Shown: positions 63,395 to 64,000 of the stretch, piece after piece
Layout of the letters: the number at the start of each line of letters is the position of its first letter
Position numbering within the stretch: the first letter of the stretch is position 1
Assembly: GCF_009901585.1 (NCBI RefSeq)
Contig: NZ_WXYO01000003.1
Span: forward strand, 372,001 to 436,000
Origin: Poritiphilus flavus
Lineage (GTDB): Bacteria; Bacteroidota; Bacteroidia; Flavobacteriales; Flavobacteriaceae
Direction of reading: 5' to 3'
DNA length: 64,000 nucleotides
The notes under the pieces: model-generated
The model's input: only the letters and a program-made list of their open reading frames with translations
Database searches by the model: none
Told to the model about the DNA's origin: nothing
Made by a program: the position numbers and the translations under genes

Positions 63395-64000
63395 TTATTT
63401 TCTTGATAACCCTCAGTTTGTGAGTATAATTCCGGACCTCGGTATTGAATATTCCGGTATGATCCAAACGATCAATCCGAACCCGCCCATTGACATGAAT
63501 GATATAATTGTCCTGCATGATCAGGCCTACATGATCGATGACTCCTTCCTTATTGTCAAAAAAAGCCAGGTCTCCCGCTTCACTTTCTTCAATAAAGCTC
63601 AGGGCCTCTCCCTGCCCGGACTGATCCAAAGCCGTTCTTGCCAGGGAAACACCGTATAGTTTATATACCATTTGCGTAAGCCCCGGGGCATCTATGCCAA
63701 AAGGGGTCCGTCCACCTCGCAGGTAAGGCGCGTGCAAATAGTTCAAAGCGAAGTTGATGAGTTGATCCTTATGGGCACCAGGCTTACCGGTATCACCTTC
63801 ATAGCAATGCTTGGCGAGTTGTGAGTTAGACACACTACTGCCCATTACTATGGGAATAAGCAGGCCCTTCTCCCCACTTACAAAAGATACCAGGTCCGAA
63901 GAGTGCTCTACAGCGCCAGTTTTCCCAATTCCTTCATAAGCCTCCTTGCTGATCTCTGAGATCTGACTATTGAGTACCCATCCTTCGGTTTTGTCGAAAG
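63390..64000 (-). CDS. NlpC/P60 (C40) family protein with lost catalytic Cys, partial at the window edge
   Basis: The frame is open through position 64000, so the 5' part is outside; ATG 63845 is internal. The readable upstream residues (FDKTEGWVLNS...GEKGLLIPIV) are the SH3b-like domain that precedes C40 domains in this family. The catalytic domain (APYLRGGRTPFGIDAPGLTQMVYKLYG) has Ala-Pro where active members have Cys-Ser (GIDCSGFTQM), and Arg replaces the usual Trp of YLWGG. The His (VIDHVGLIM) and third polar residue (HVNGR) remain. The domain is otherwise full length without stop or frameshift, so it is a probable pseudoenzyme and not a decayed gene. Confidence 0.85.
   Translation of the reverse strand, partial: FDKTEGWVLNSQISEISKEAYEGIGKTGAVEHSSDLVSFVSGEKGLLIPIVMGSSVSNSQLAKHCYEGDTGKPGAHKDQLINFALNYLHAPYLRGGRTPFGIDAPGLTQMVYKLYGVSLARTALDQSGQGEALSFIEESEAGDLAFFDNKEGVIDHVGLIMQDNYIIHVNGRVRIDRLDHTGIFNTEVRNYTHKLRVIKKII

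Overview
The window is a marine-type Flavobacteriaceae (Bacteroidota) chromosome segment. Reasons: a sigma-70 promoter type specific to the phylum (-7 box TAnnTTTG) recurs upstream of genes. Family-restricted genes (DUF3822, DUF4126, GIN/DUF2807 proteins, a fused ThrA of 814 residues, GH31, an EboA-F cluster) are present. Shine-Dalgarno motifs are mostly absent, and REP-like palindromes common in flavobacterial intergenic DNA occur. I cannot name the genus. Almost all of the window is ordinary core chromosome; there is no prophage, insertion sequence, tRNA, rRNA or CRISPR array that I can see.

Layout. 1-3014: remnants of a heptamer repeat, then a two-subunit molybdenum hydroxylase (iorBA-like, minus strand). 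3015-4343: a 1.1 kb composite repeat element, then an 18-bp palindromic operator candidate and promoter for a GH31 alpha-glucosidase (4344-6743). 6786-9010: an M48 lipoprotein protease and an MFS transporter. 9041-12705: a minus-strand envelope-stress-like operon (ECF sigma factor, putative anti-sigma factor, a beta-solenoid DUF4097-like protein, two GIN proteins). 12926-18708: lon, cmk, kbp-like, rpsA. 18819-25457: pyrR-pyrB with two small genes, rnz, pdxH, sixA-like, ppk1. 25458-26096: a second, inverted copy of the composite repeat. 26097-33630: miaE, then a complete eboABCDEF cluster ending in a TMEM220-like gene. 33625-37904: dnaX, RNase P RNA (rnpB), rsmD, DUF3822 and an anchored protein. 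38168-43339: a six-gene operon with a RecD-like helicase, DUF4126, kdsB, a HAD phosphatase, a KdnB-like dehydrogenase and an acyltransferase, pointing to lipid A/Kdo work. 43340-43686: a third octamer array. 43687-47551: minus-strand yebC, phhB, an SDR protein and gcvT. 47703-49316: aminopeptidase P. 49337-54289: thrABC with a newly read 30-codon threonine/isoleucine-rich leader peptide and a clear promoter. 54487-64000: nnr, a small unknown protein, clpC, gyrA, a TPR protein and a partial NlpC/P60 protein whose catalytic Cys is replaced by Ala.

The most noteworthy items are: (i) the composite repeat family built from 7-mer and 8-mer arrays, whose two big copies (inverted, 22 kb apart) differ by whole heptamers, and a small version of which supplies the end of homoserine kinase; (ii) the complete ebo cluster, a conserved but poorly understood export/modification system; (iii) the thr leader peptide; (iv) the NlpC/P60 pseudoenzyme; (v) the palindrome overlapping the GH31 promoter; and (vi) a Kdo8N-type oxidase without its aminotransferase partner nearby.
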